The notes beneath the pieces are model-generated. The model was given only the letters and a program-made list of their open reading frames with translations. It did no database searches and was not told the DNA's origin. This document shows positions 1-8,993 of a DNA stretch of 64,000 bases, piece by piece (the stretch's first letter is position 1; the number at the start of each line of letters is the position of its first letter). The stretch is taken from assembly GCF_014201355.1 (NCBI RefSeq), contig NZ_JACHEG010000001.1:806001-870000 (forward strand), in the 5' to 3' direction. The stretch comes from Aliirhizobium wenxiniae (GTDB lineage: Bacteria; Pseudomonadota; Alphaproteobacteria; Rhizobiales; Rhizobiaceae). Both the position numbers and the translations under genes were made by a program.

Positions 1-1139
<1,139 letters not shown>

Positions 1140-1281
1140 TCACTCGTATGGCAGGCGGGATAGTTAACGGAGGCCGACATCAGCTCGCCATATCGGCAGC
1201 ACCGCCAAGCGTCTTCTCAAGGGCAAGCTCCGCAAAATCAGAAATACGGCTAAATTGCGATCCCAAAACAGGTCAACAAAC

Positions 1282-1339
1282 TCCGCTTACCTGCCCAAGT
1301 TGCAGGTAAGCGGATGAATGGACGGCAATCCGGCCGTCC
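1282..1339. other. Two adjacent perfect hairpins, possible small-RNA 3' end
   Basis: The first hairpin has a perfect 13-bp stem (1282-1294 with 1302-1314, 7-nt loop). The second has a perfect 7-bp stem (1320-1326 with 1333-1339, 6-nt loop). On the reverse strand the second stem is read first, then the longer one, followed by a short T-containing stretch (AGTTTGTTGACC), not a clean U-run. The function is unknown; a small RNA or a leader element for aatA would fit. Confidence 0.5.
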
Positions 1340-1702
1340 GTGCCAAATCCGTACATTATTCAATACAATCAATGATAGCTGATTGGATTTTATAGCGCCA
1401 AAGCTGTCTCGGAGGCAAAAACGCCTACGTTCCAACGGTTTCAGGAGGTTTGCCTTTTCAATCTCGCGGCACAGTTTCGCAAAACTTTTTCTTGCCAATT
1501 CCCTATAAACACAGCAATCTGCCGCGGTTCGGGCAATTTACGAGCATGGGAAGACCTATAATAATGCGATCCGAAGGCGCCAAAACTTCGGGCGGTAGAC
1601 TGGGGGCAATTTGAAAAAATCTATTCCTGCCATTCGCCGCGGTAACACAGGGACCCTTTCTTAAAACTGCCTGCCGCCGCCCCTAGGGGCAATAGTGTTG
1701 TG

Positions 1703-1726
1703 CTGTCCGCCGCTGAACACGGACAG
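1703..1726 (+). promoter_or_regulatory. Hairpin in the cold-shock gene leader
   Basis: A 7-bp perfect stem (CTGTCCG at 1703-1709 with CGGACAG at 1720-1726) ends about ten bases before the Shine-Dalgarno AAAGGA. Cold-shock mRNAs often carry structured leaders that change fold with temperature; whether this one does is inference. Confidence 0.4.
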
Positions 1727-1745
1727 AAAGAAAAGGACCTGCTGC

Positions 1746-1961
1746 ATGGCCGAAACTGGCACTGTAAAATTCTTCAATACCGATAAGGGCTTCGGCTTCA
1801 TCAAGCCAGACAATGGCGGCGCCGATATCTTTGTCCACATCTCGGCCGTCCAGGCGTCTGGCCTGTCCGGTCTTTCAGAAAACCAGAAAGTAAGCTTCGA
1901 CACGGAGCCGGATCGCCGCGGAAAAGGCCCTAAGGCCGTTAACCTGCAGATCGATGGCTAA
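1746..1961 (+). CDS. Cold-shock domain protein (CspA family)
   Basis: A 71-residue single cold-shock domain, a cytosolic single-stranded nucleic-acid binding protein that acts as an RNA chaperone. The two RNA-binding motifs are plain: KGFGFIKP (RNP1) near residue 15 and DIFVHIS (RNP2) near residue 27. ATG 1746 is preferred over an in-frame ATG at 1695 because the family starts with a residue run like MAETGTVKFF and AAAGGA sits just upstream. The length is typical. It is a single-gene unit closed by its own terminator. Rhizobia carry several paralogues, so the exact csp name cannot be assigned. Confidence 0.95.
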   Translation: MAETGTVKFFNTDKGFGFIKPDNGGADIFVHISAVQASGLSGLSENQKVSFDTEPDRRGKGPKAVNLQIDG

Positions 1962-1989
1962 GCCTGTGAGGCTTTGACCCAAGTTGGAG

Positions 1990-2014
1990 CCCGGCAGTCT
2001 TGCCGGGTTTTTTT
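1990..2014 (+). terminator. Intrinsic terminator of the cold-shock gene
   Basis: Stem CCCGGCA (1990-1996) and TGCCGGG (2001-2007), loop GTCT, followed by seven T. It starts about 30 bases after the cold-shock stop codon. Confidence 0.93.
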
Positions 2015-2122
2015 ATGCCATAGATTTCGATCGCGCGCCTCACACTCCTTGTGAAACGCCGTAATCTCGACGTGATCTCGCACACTTACAGATTGCTGGA
2101 ATGCGTGTGACTGACCGTCTTC

Positions 2123-2779
2123 CTAAGCCGAATACATATCCTGCAGATAGGGATTGTTTCTGCGCTCTTCGCCAATACGCCCCCCTGGACCGTGACCACA
2201 CAGGAAACCGACATCGTCGCCAAGCGGCAGGACTTTGTCCCTGATTGAATTGATAAGGGTCTGATGATCGCCACCCGGCAGATCCGTACGCCCTACCGAG
2301 CCATTGAAAAGCACATCGCCCAAATGCGCGAGGCGCTGTGCGCGGTTAAAGAAGATGACATGCCCGGGCGCATGTCCCGGGCAATGATAAATCTCGAAAA
2401 CATGCTCGCCAAAGGAAACGATATCTCCCTCGGACAGCCAGCGGTCCGGAACAAGATTACGCGCCTCCATCCTCACGCCAAAAGACTGAGCCTGCGTCTC
2501 CAGCCTTTCGAGTAAAGGCAGATCGTCCACGTGCGGTCCGATGACCTCCACATTCAGGATTTCGCGAAGTTCGTCTGCGCCGCCAGCGTGATCGATATGT
2601 CCGTGGGTGATCCATATCTCTTTGATCGACAACCCATTCTCACGCACCGTCTGTTCTATCAGTGAGACGTCGCCGCCCGGATCCACGACCACGCCTTCGC
2701 GGGTTTCGTCATCGAAGAAGACTGTGCAGTTCTGCTGAAACGGAGTGACGGGAATGATCCCGGCTTGAAGTTTTCCCAT
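2123..2779 (-). CDS. MBL-fold hydrolase, glyoxalase II-like
   Basis: A 218-residue metallo-beta-lactamase-fold protein of the YcbL/glyoxalase-II-like group, expected to be a cytosolic thioester or related hydrolase with a two-metal site. The metal motif THGHIDH is at residues 58-64, followed by HCPGHAPGH and GDVLF in the expected order. ATG 2779 (MGKLQAGIIPVTPF) is chosen over a longer frame because GGAG lies just upstream and family members begin here. It lacks the C-terminal glutathione-binding domain of true glyoxalase II, so the substrate is unknown. Confidence 0.88.
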   Translation of the reverse strand: MGKLQAGIIPVTPFQQNCTVFFDDETREGVVVDPGGDVSLIEQTVRENGLSIKEIWITHGHIDHAGGADELREILNVEVIGPHVDDLPLLERLETQAQSFGVRMEARNLVPDRWLSEGDIVSFGEHVFEIYHCPGHAPGHVIFFNRAQRLAHLGDVLFNGSVGRTDLPGGDHQTLINSIRDKVLPLGDDVGFLCGHGPGGRIGEERRNNPYLQDMYSA

Positions 2780-2849
2780 GATCTCCGACCTTGGCTTGAT
2801 TACGCCTTGCCGGATATATCGCCTACAGAGACAGAAATCAGCCAGAAAT

Positions 2850-3032
2850 TCACTCGCCGGCGGCAACCATGTAGCGTGTATCAGCCGCTACCGGAGGAGC
2901 GAGCGATGCGTTGGCCAGAAGGAAAGCGCATACCACGAGCTTTAGGGCAATCACCGTTACAAAAACGGCCCGCAGCGGATGCGGCTTGGGTCTGTCAATC
3001 GTGATCGGCGGCAAGGCTGAATATGTCTGCAT
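2850..3032 (-). CDS. Small single-pass membrane protein, unknown function
   Basis: A 60-residue product with a basic N-terminal stretch and one hydrophobic helix, roughly residues 22-46 (VFVTVIALKLVVCAFLLANA), followed by a short polar tail. The start ATG 3032 has GGAG eight bases upstream. It is not recognised as a named family. It lies upstream of the MBL hydrolase on the same strand with a 70-bp gap. A GGAAC-N18-TT promoter candidate sits 30 bases before its start, which would suit a general-stress membrane peptide, but that is inference. Confidence 0.6.
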   Translation of the reverse strand: MQTYSALPPITIDRPKPHPLRAVFVTVIALKLVVCAFLLANASLAPPVAADTRYMVAAGE

Positions 3033-3061
3033 TAAAACTCTCCTGGGTCTCTGGCTGTTTT

Positions 3062-3086
3062 AATGAGGAGCACGCCATAAGGTTCC
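3062..3086 (-). promoter_or_regulatory. Candidate EcfG/RpoE2-type promoter
   Basis: On the reverse strand GGAAC (3086-3082), then 18 bases, then TT (3063-3062). This matches the published rhizobial RpoE2 pattern GGAAC-N18/19-TT, although the -10 reads CATT rather than CGTT. The predicted start is about 25 bases upstream of the small membrane protein gene. Confidence 0.4.
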
Positions 3087-3263
3087 ATCGCTCCGCGTAA
3101 ACCGAACCTGATAGGACAGAACCCGTTAGCGGAGGAACTCGGTCGAAATCACACAAATTCTGTTGATTGTTCAAGCCGATCGCGCTTTATCGAGCACGAC
3201 GCATTACAATCGCAAGGGTATGTGGCGCGGCATCTCACGCCGCACCGTAGAAAGGAACTGAAC

Positions 3264-3773
3264 GTGTCTCGATCAATGGCGGCCAAACCCGTCAGGAAAG
3301 ACCAGCTGCCAATGCCGGCAGTCGATGAAAGCCGGATCGACTTCGAGACTATCGAATTGTTCTTTTTCGCCTATCGCGATTTCATTTCCGATCCGGATGC
3401 CATTCTGGCAAGGATAGGCATGGGTCGCGCGCATCACCGCGTCGTATATTTTGTCAGCCGCCACCCGGGTTTGATGGTAAGCGACCTTCTGGAAACGCTG
3501 CAGATTACCAAGCAAAGTCTCTCGCGCGTCCTGAAGCACCTCATCGATTCCGGTTACATTCGCCAGATGGCGGGAGCGAAGGACAGGCGCGAGCGGCGCC
3601 TTTACCCCACCTTGGCCGGCCGGGAATTGTCGCTTGCCCTATCGGAGCCGCAATCATTGCGCATCGCCCATGCCATGGAAAACCTGACGCCGGGTAATCG
3701 CGAGGCCGTGAAGGAATTCCTGAAGAAAATGCGAGGCCGCGACGAAAGCCTGCCGCCCGCCGATGATGTGTAG
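3264..3773 (+). CDS. MarR-family transcriptional regulator
   Basis: A winged-helix DNA-binding protein of the MarR family, about 169 residues. The helix-turn-helix and wing are readable as MVSDLLETLQITKQSLSRVL followed by GYIRQMAGAKDRRERRLYPT, the DxRxxR wing being characteristic. GTG 3264 is preferred because AAAGGA sits seven bases upstream; an in-frame GTG at 3222 and an ATG at 3276 are alternatives. It is followed after nine bases by a response regulator and then a histidine kinase, so it is probably the first gene of a signalling operon and may regulate it. The ligand is unknown. Confidence 0.85.
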   Translation: MSRSMAAKPVRKDQLPMPAVDESRIDFETIELFFFAYRDFISDPDAILARIGMGRAHHRVVYFVSRHPGLMVSDLLETLQITKQSLSRVLKHLIDSGYIRQMAGAKDRRERRLYPTLAGRELSLALSEPQSLRIAHAMENLTPGNREAVKEFLKKMRGRDESLPPADDV

Positions 3774-3782
3774 GATGCCCTT

Positions 3783-4478
3783 ATGACGAGAACACCGCCG
3801 ACAGATGATGCACCTCACCTGCTGATCGTCGATGACGACAAGCGCATCCGCGACCTGCTCAACCGTTATCTGGCGGAACAGGGCTTTCGCGTTACGATCG
3901 CTGGCGATGCTGCGGAAGCGCGGCGCAAGCTGGAAGGCCTGCATTTCGACCTGATCATTCTGGATGTCATGATGCCGGGTGAATCCGGCTTGTCTCTGAC
4001 GAAGTCGCTTTACGAAAAGAAGACGATCCCGGTTATCTTGCTGACGGCGCGCGTCGAGGCGGATGCCCGCATCGAAGGGCTGGAAGCCGGTGCCGACGAT
4101 TATCTGGCAAAACCTTTCGACCCGCGCGAACTGGTTCTGCGCATCAACAATATTCTGCGCCGCAGCGCATCCGAAACACCCAAGATCGAGCAGGTGATCT
4201 TCGGACCGTTCACTTTCTCCATTTCCCGCAAGGAACTCCGTAGAGCGGCTGAAACCATTCGACTGACGGACCGGGAACAGGAAATCATGCTCATGTTTGC
4301 CATGCGCGCTGGGGATACCATCCCTCGCCATGAACTGATCGGTGATGATTCCGATGTCGGGGAGCGTACTATCGACGTTCAGATAAATCGCCTCAGGCGG
4401 AAGATAGAAGACGATCCGGCCAATCCGGTCTATCTTCAGACGGTTAGAGGCATCGGCTACAGGCTGAGCATCGACTAG
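3783..4478 (+). CDS. OmpR-family response regulator
   Basis: A 231-residue two-component response regulator. The receiver domain (about residues 12-125) has the acidic pair in VDDDK, the phospho-acceptor Asp61 in LIILDVMMPG, and the conserved Lys110 in LAKPFDP. The C-terminal winged-helix domain (about 140-230) ends with RGIGYRLS, typical of OmpR/PhoB proteins. It should bind DNA when phosphorylated by the kinase encoded 31 bases downstream. The target genes are not evident from the window. Confidence 0.93.
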   Translation: MTRTPPTDDAPHLLIVDDDKRIRDLLNRYLAEQGFRVTIAGDAAEARRKLEGLHFDLIILDVMMPGESGLSLTKSLYEKKTIPVILLTARVEADARIEGLEAGADDYLAKPFDPRELVLRINNILRRSASETPKIEQVIFGPFTFSISRKELRRAAETIRLTDREQEIMLMFAMRAGDTIPRHELIGDDSDVGERTIDVQINRLRRKIEDDPANPVYLQTVRGIGYRLSID

Positions 4479-4509
4479 CCGACCTGAAACGGTCGGCAAT
4501 GGAGAAGCA

Positions 4510-5889
4510 ATGGCGTTTTTCGACACGCTGAGACAGAACGCGGCAGCGCTCAGCATTCCGGGCTGGCGTCCATTAACTCGCTGGCTGCGACGTCGGCTGC
4601 CGACGGGGCTTTATACCCGCTCGCTGCTGATCGTTATCCTGCCCATGTTGTTACTGCAGACCGCGGTCGCCGCGGTTTTCATGGAACGGCACTGGCGCAT
4701 GGTGACCGAGCGCCTTTCGGACGGTACCGTCCGAGATATTGCAGCCATTATCGAGGTCATTCGCAGCTATCCCCAAGACAGCAACTATAACGAAATCACG
4801 CGGATAGCAGACCAGACATTGGACCTGACGATCGCTGTGGAGGAGAACGGGCAATTGCCTCCGCCCCGGCCGCGGCCCTTCTTTTCAATACTGGACGGCA
4901 TATTGACCGACCAGATTACCCAACAGATAAAGATGCCGTTCTGGCTCGATACCGTCGGCGATAGCAAACTCGTCGAGATCCGCATCAAACTTGATCAGCG
5001 CGTACTCAGGGTTTTTGTTCGCCGTGGCTCCACCTATGCCTCCAACACCCATATTTTCCTGGTCTGGATGGTGAGCATCGCGCTGGTTCTGGTCATCATC
5101 TCCATTCTCTTCCTGCGCGGCCAGATCCGCCCAATCCTGTCGCTTGCGGACGCCGCGGAAAGCTTTGGCAAGGGACAGAAAACAGAAGGTTTCTCTCCGC
5201 GAGGAGCCGATGAGGTCCGCCGTGCCGGCCTCGCGTTCATCCAGATGCGCGAGCGCATAGAAAGGCAACTGGAACAACGTACCGCCATGTTGGCTGGTAT
5301 CAGCCACGATCTTCGCACCATACTCACCCGGTTCAAGCTGCAACTGGCGCTTGCCGGCGACAAACCGGAACTCTCCGGCATGACCGAAGACGTCAACGAC
5401 ATGCAGTCCATGCTGGAAGGATACCTGGCCTTCGCCAAGGGCGAAGCGGAAGAGGATTTCGGAACACTGAAGCTCGGCGAATTGCTGGAGCGCTTCCGCA
5501 GTGATTTCGAAATGCGCGGCCGCAAGCTGAGCTACGAAATCGACGGCGAAGATGAAATCGCAGTACGGCCCAACGCCTTCGCCCGCCTGGCGGGCAACCT
5601 GGTGTCCAACGCCGAGCGTTATGCCAAGACGCTGCACATTCACGCAAAACATAGCGCCAAGTGGCTCACCCTGACCTTGGACGATGACGGCCCGGGCATA
5701 CCGGCTGAATCACGCGAGGAAGTTTTCAAACCCTTCTACCGGCTCGATGAAGCTCGGAATCTGGACAGTTCCGGCACCGGCCTCGGCCTTGCCATCGCCC
5801 GCGACATCGCCCGCGCGCACGGCGGCAACGTCACACTGGGAGAAAGCCCGAGCGGCGGCTTGCGGGCGATCGTGCGGATACCGGCGTGA
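4510..5889 (+). CDS. Membrane sensor histidine kinase, EnvZ-like
   Basis: A 459-residue inner-membrane kinase, partner of the preceding response regulator. Layout: transmembrane helix near 38-58, periplasmic domain about 60-180, second helix near 182-203, HAMP about 204-256, dimerisation/phospho-acceptor with His266 in GISHDLRT, and an ATPase domain with N-box NLVSNAERYAK (363-373), G1 DDDGPGIP (391-398) and G2 GTGLGLAIA. All catalytic motifs are intact. Its stop overlaps the next gene by four bases. The periplasmic signal is unknown. Confidence 0.92.
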   Translation: MAFFDTLRQNAAALSIPGWRPLTRWLRRRLPTGLYTRSLLIVILPMLLLQTAVAAVFMERHWRMVTERLSDGTVRDIAAIIEVIRSYPQDSNYNEITRIADQTLDLTIAVEENGQLPPPRPRPFFSILDGILTDQITQQIKMPFWLDTVGDSKLVEIRIKLDQRVLRVFVRRGSTYASNTHIFLVWMVSIALVLVIISILFLRGQIRPILSLADAAESFGKGQKTEGFSPRGADEVRRAGLAFIQMRERIERQLEQRTAMLAGISHDLRTILTRFKLQLALAGDKPELSGMTEDVNDMQSMLEGYLAFAKGEAEEDFGTLKLGELLERFRSDFEMRGRKLSYEIDGEDEIAVRPNAFARLAGNLVSNAERYAKTLHIHAKHSAKWLTLTLDDDGPGIPAESREEVFKPFYRLDEARNLDSSGTGLGLAIARDIARAHGGNVTLGESPSGGLRAIVRIPA

Positions 5890-6368
5890 ACGATTTCGAT
5901 GAGCAGACGGTTCTGGACATCCAACAAGCAGATCAGAGCGATCTGCCTGCCCTGATCGAACTGTATCAACATCTGGCAGAAGGGGATGAGAAACCGCACC
6001 TCGAATTGGCACATGGCGTATTCGAACGGTTTCGGGCCTATTCGGGCAGCATGATTGTCATCGGTTTGGCAGACGGCGTATTGGCGACATCATGCACGCT
6101 TGTCGTGATCCCCAACCTCACGCGAGGCGGTCGATCATATGGCCTGATCGAGAATGTCGTCACACACCGCAGTTTTCGAAATCGAGGTTTTGGCAAACAG
6201 ATCCTCCAACATGCCGCGGACGCAGCGTGGAAGGCCAATTGTTATAAGGTGATGCTGATGACTGGCTCGAAACGGCGCGAGGTTTTGGACTTCTATCTCG
6301 CGGCTGGATTTGAGCAATCGAAGACAGGTTTTCAGATGCGGCGTCTCGCAGCACGCACGGAAACATAA
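5886..6368 (+). CDS. GNAT-family N-acetyltransferase
   Basis: A 160-residue acetyl-CoA-dependent acetyltransferase fold. The acetyl-CoA loop appears as HRSFRNRGFGKQIL (motif A, R/Q-x-x-G-x-G/A), followed by the motif-B region DFYLAAGF. It starts with GTG overlapping the kinase stop codon (GTGA), which points to translational coupling with the two-component system. No substrate can be named. Confidence 0.85.
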   Translation: MNDFDEQTVLDIQQADQSDLPALIELYQHLAEGDEKPHLELAHGVFERFRAYSGSMIVIGLADGVLATSCTLVVIPNLTRGGRSYGLIENVVTHRSFRNRGFGKQILQHAADAAWKANCYKVMLMTGSKRREVLDFYLAAGFEQSKTGFQMRRLAARTET

Positions 6369-6427
6369 TCAGGCGCCGTAATTTACATGAAAACGAAATG
6401 CGAAGTAGCGAAGCTTCCGTCGCCAGC

Positions 6428-6769
6428 TCACATCATCTTGCGCCCGTTCGGAACACCCCGCGTAACCGAGGCAAGCACGATCGCCCCGTTCTCGTCCTCG
6501 AAGCCCAGGGTGAGCACTTCGGAACGAACCGGACCAATCTGGCGCGGCGGAAAATTCACGACACCGAGAACCTGACGACCGATCAGCTGATCAAGCGTGT
6601 AGTGCACGGTGATCTGCGCAGATGATTTCTTCACACCGATCTCGGGACCGAAATCGATCTTCAGCTTGTAGGCAGGCTTGCGGGCTTCAGGAAAGGGCTC
6701 TGCCTCGACGATGGTTCCAACCCGGATATCGACCTTTTCGAAATCCCCGTATGTAATCTCGTCTGCCAT
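6428..6769 (-). CDS. csaA: CsaA-type tRNA-binding-domain protein
   Basis: A 113-residue stand-alone EMAP/tRNA-binding OB-fold domain, as in the export-related chaperone CsaA and the C-terminus of methionyl-tRNA synthetase. Key stretches are VDIRVGTIVEAEPFPEARKPAYKL and the end SVTRGVPNGRKMM. ATG 6769 gives the standard family length; a longer frame would add an unrelated 28-residue tail. It follows proC by ten bases in a reverse-strand operon. The role as chaperone versus tRNA binder is not resolved in the family. Confidence 0.88.
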   Translation of the reverse strand: MADEITYGDFEKVDIRVGTIVEAEPFPEARKPAYKLKIDFGPEIGVKKSSAQITVHYTLDQLIGRQVLGVVNFPPRQIGPVRSEVLTLGFEDENGAIVLASVTRGVPNGRKMM

Positions 6770-6779
6770 GCATGCTACC

Positions 6780-7595
6780 TTATCTGCCCAGCTCTTCGGC
6801 CCGTGTGCGTGCGGCGGCAATCGCCTTGTCGAAAATCGGCTGTATGCCGTCATCCGCCATCAGCACGGAAAGTGCTGCAGCCGTCGTGCCACCCGGCGAC
6901 GTGACGTTCTTGCGAAGCTGCGACGCGTCCTCCGGGGACTGGTTCAACAACTCACCAGCCCCCGAGACGGTCTCCCGCGCGAGCCGCATGGCGAGGTCCG
7001 CCGGCAGGCCCAACTTGCGACCCGCCTCTGCCATGCACTCGACGAGATAGAATACATATGCAGGCCCGCTACCCGACACCGCCGTCACGGCGTCGATATC
7101 GGCTTCGGTTGCGACCCATTCAACGGGCCCGCTGACCCTGAGCAATTCATCGACAGCCTGACGCTGCGCATCACCGACGCGCGCATTGGCGAAAGCACCG
7201 GTCACACCACGGCCGATCATCGCCGGCGTATTCGGCATGGCACGAACCATGGCCGCATCGCCGAGATGGCTTTGAAGAAAGCCGAGCGTCTTGCCTGCCG
7301 CGACGGAAACGACAACGGTCTTTTCGCCGACAGCCGCCTTCAGGGGCGGCAGAACCGTGTCCATCATCTGCGGCTTGACCGCCAGGAAAAGAATGTCGGC
7401 GACCATACCCTCAGGTACGGCAGTCGCATGTCTTGCGCCTGCTGCCGAAATTTTCTCCTGCATCTTCTCCGAAGGAGACGGATCGACAACCGTGATGCGG
7501 CGACCCTCAACACCCTTGTCCAGCCAGCCGGACAGCATGGCGCCGCCCATATTACCGGCACCAACGAGGACGATCGATCCGCTGCCCGCCACCAT
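6780..7595 (-). CDS. proC: Pyrroline-5-carboxylate reductase
   Basis: The last enzyme of proline biosynthesis, reducing 1-pyrroline-5-carboxylate with NAD(P)H in the cytosol. At 271 residues it has the usual size. The N-terminal dinucleotide loop is LVGAGNMGGAML (residues 10-21), VRAMPNTPA follows in mid-protein, and the signature near the C-terminus reads SPGGTTAAAL. ATG 7595 lies two bases after the stop codon of the upstream YbjN-domain gene, and csaA follows, so the three form one operon. Confidence 0.95.
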   Translation of the reverse strand: MVAGSGSIVLVGAGNMGGAMLSGWLDKGVEGRRITVVDPSPSEKMQEKISAAGARHATAVPEGMVADILFLAVKPQMMDTVLPPLKAAVGEKTVVVSVAAGKTLGFLQSHLGDAAMVRAMPNTPAMIGRGVTGAFANARVGDAQRQAVDELLRVSGPVEWVATEADIDAVTAVSGSGPAYVFYLVECMAEAGRKLGLPADLAMRLARETVSGAGELLNQSPEDASQLRKNVTSPGGTTAAALSVLMADDGIQPIFDKAIAAARTRAEELGR

Positions 7596-7597
7596 GT

Positions 7598-8098
7598 TCA
7601 GCACTCGCCGACGGTTTCGAAAAGAACCGCGTCCATGGCAGCCTTGGCTTCCATGCCCGACCAGACGACGAACTGGAATGCCTGGTAATAGCTTTCGCAG
7701 GCATCGAGCGCGCTGGAAAGCAGCACTTCCACCTGCTGATTGGTCGGTTCGGCACCGCCGGCCAGAAGCAGCGACTGACGGAAAATGATCACATCCTCCT
7801 GACGCCACAAGTCGAAATGGCCCATCAGCGTCTGGCCGTTCACATGCGACAGCAGGCGGAGGATTTCGTTCATGCGCGTATCGGGGATCTTGAGATCGAA
7901 GGCACACGCGAGATGCAGCGCCTCGAAATCCTCCATCCAGGAAAATGACACGTGGTAGTCGGTCCAGCGGCCTTCCACGGTCATGGCGATTTCGTCTTCG
8001 CCGGAGCGTTCGAACGTCCAGTCGTTGGACGCAGCGACGAATTCGATCATGTCGACCGGATTCGATTGACGTTCAATTTCCAATTCCATCAGGCTCAT
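7598..8098 (-). CDS. YbjN domain-containing protein
   Basis: A 166-residue acidic protein with a YbjN-type fold: WTFERSGEDEIAMTVEGRWTDYHVSFSW, then ALHLACAFDLKIP, and the HFDLWRQEDVIIFRQSLLL segment. The fold resembles type III secretion chaperones and is widespread as a conserved protein of uncertain function. ATG 8098 (MSLMELEIERQ) is chosen over an upstream in-frame start because relatives begin here. It is the first gene of the YbjN-proC-csaA operon. Confidence 0.85.
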   Translation of the reverse strand: MSLMELEIERQSNPVDMIEFVAASNDWTFERSGEDEIAMTVEGRWTDYHVSFSWMEDFEALHLACAFDLKIPDTRMNEILRLLSHVNGQTLMGHFDLWRQEDVIIFRQSLLLAGGAEPTNQQVEVLLSSALDACESYYQAFQFVVWSGMEAKAAMDAVLFETVGEC

Positions 8099-8543
8099 GC
8101 GGCACCTTTTCGACCGGAATGAATGCGACGTTGCGAGATACGCCAACACGCGAAACAATTAACCGGAAACAACACTCCCGATGATCTTACGGCGCCGCCA
8201 GATTAACGCTGTAACCCTGCCTGGAGCTTACCAGTCCGTTTCGAATCATCATTTAAAATCAGTGTAGCTAGACCACTTCTAGCTTCCACCCCCTCCCCCC
8301 ATTATTTCGGTGGGTTACGTGTTGAAGCGGTTCGTATCGGAGATCAGCGGAGATGGGTAAATGACTCTGTCGCTTAGCTTTTTCGGAAGTGTCCACAGGG
8401 GGGAGTTTTTTGAGGACATTCACAGCTCACCACAAGGGGACATCGTCCCGACACGGCACGGAAAAGTTAATGACAGATACGAATCGGCCTCCCATGCGGA
8501 CATGAGAGGCCGAAATGATTCTGGGAGACAGGCGGCTCTGCAA
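8099..8543. other. 445-bp gap, no supportable protein gene
   Basis: It holds the upstream region of the YbjN gene and the end of the ubiK-like unit. A pyrimidine-rich run (CCACCCCCTCCCCCC near 8286-8302) that can pair with GGTGG, and a G-run/T-run stretch flanked by TGTCC and GGACA (about 8390-8420), suggest structured RNA. No promoter plus terminator pair could be defined, so no RNA gene is called. Confidence 0.5.
8485..8512 (-). terminator. Hairpin downstream of ubiK-like gene, terminator without U-tail
   Basis: A 12-bp stem counting one G-U pair (CGGCCTC...GAGGCCG enclosing CATG/CATG), loop of four. It starts 31 bases after the stop codon. No run of U follows, so it may act as an mRNA 3' stabiliser rather than a classical terminator. 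Confidence 0.45.
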
Positions 8544-8804
8544 TCAGCCTTGCTGGGAAGCCAGCTTAGCCTCGAGCGCTTCGATACGAGCCTTCAGCGC
8601 GTCATTCTCGTCGCGAGCGCGAGCAGCCATCTCGCGCACCGCCTCGAATTCCTCACGCTTCACCACGTCCATGCTGTTGAGGAAACGATCGGCCTGCGCA
8701 TGAAAAGCAGTTTCCATTTCCTTGCGTACGCCCTGGGCAGCGCCCGCTGCGTCGGTCATGATCTTTGCGAAGTCGTCGAAAATACGGTTGGTCCCGGTCG
8801 ACAT
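8544..8804 (-). CDS. UbiK-family accessory factor (BMFP domain)
   Basis: An 86-residue protein with an amphipathic N-terminal helix (RIFDDFAKIMTDAAGAAQGV) and a C-terminal coiled coil (REEFEAVREMAARARDENDALKARIEALEAKL region). This is the layout of the UbiK/YqiC (BMFP) family, which assists ubiquinone synthesis and binds lipids at the membrane. ATG 8804 has GGAGAT upstream. It is divergent from lgt. Use of the ubiK name rests on family similarity only. Confidence 0.85.
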   Translation of the reverse strand: MSTGTNRIFDDFAKIMTDAAGAAQGVRKEMETAFHAQADRFLNSMDVVKREEFEAVREMAARARDENDALKARIEALEAKLASQQG

Positions 8805-8993
8805 GTCGTCATCTCCTTGAAGCCGGCGGAAATGCCCCGGCATATCATTAAGTCCATGACAAGGAAGTAGGGCCAGCGGCGGTTTGTTGCAAGCTCCATC
8901 CACTACTGTGGTAACCGGTTGCGCGATTCCGGCTTGACCGCCACTTTTGGTAAGGCCATGGTCCGCCGACGTCGGTCAAACCGGGAACAAACA

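Noticed and set aside
3222-3263. Upstream GTG start for the MarR gene
   Set aside because: The Shine-Dalgarno is only three bases from it, whereas the GTG at 3264 has good spacing and fits the family.
8390-8425. TGTCCACA and ATTCACAG as DnaA boxes, hinting at a replication origin
   Set aside because: Only partial matches, no cluster, no AT-rich unwinding region and no origin-type neighbours.
8361-8870. A 169-codon forward frame with a passable ribosome binding site before lgt
   Set aside because: It lies over the ubiK-like gene on the other strand and has no protein-like composition.
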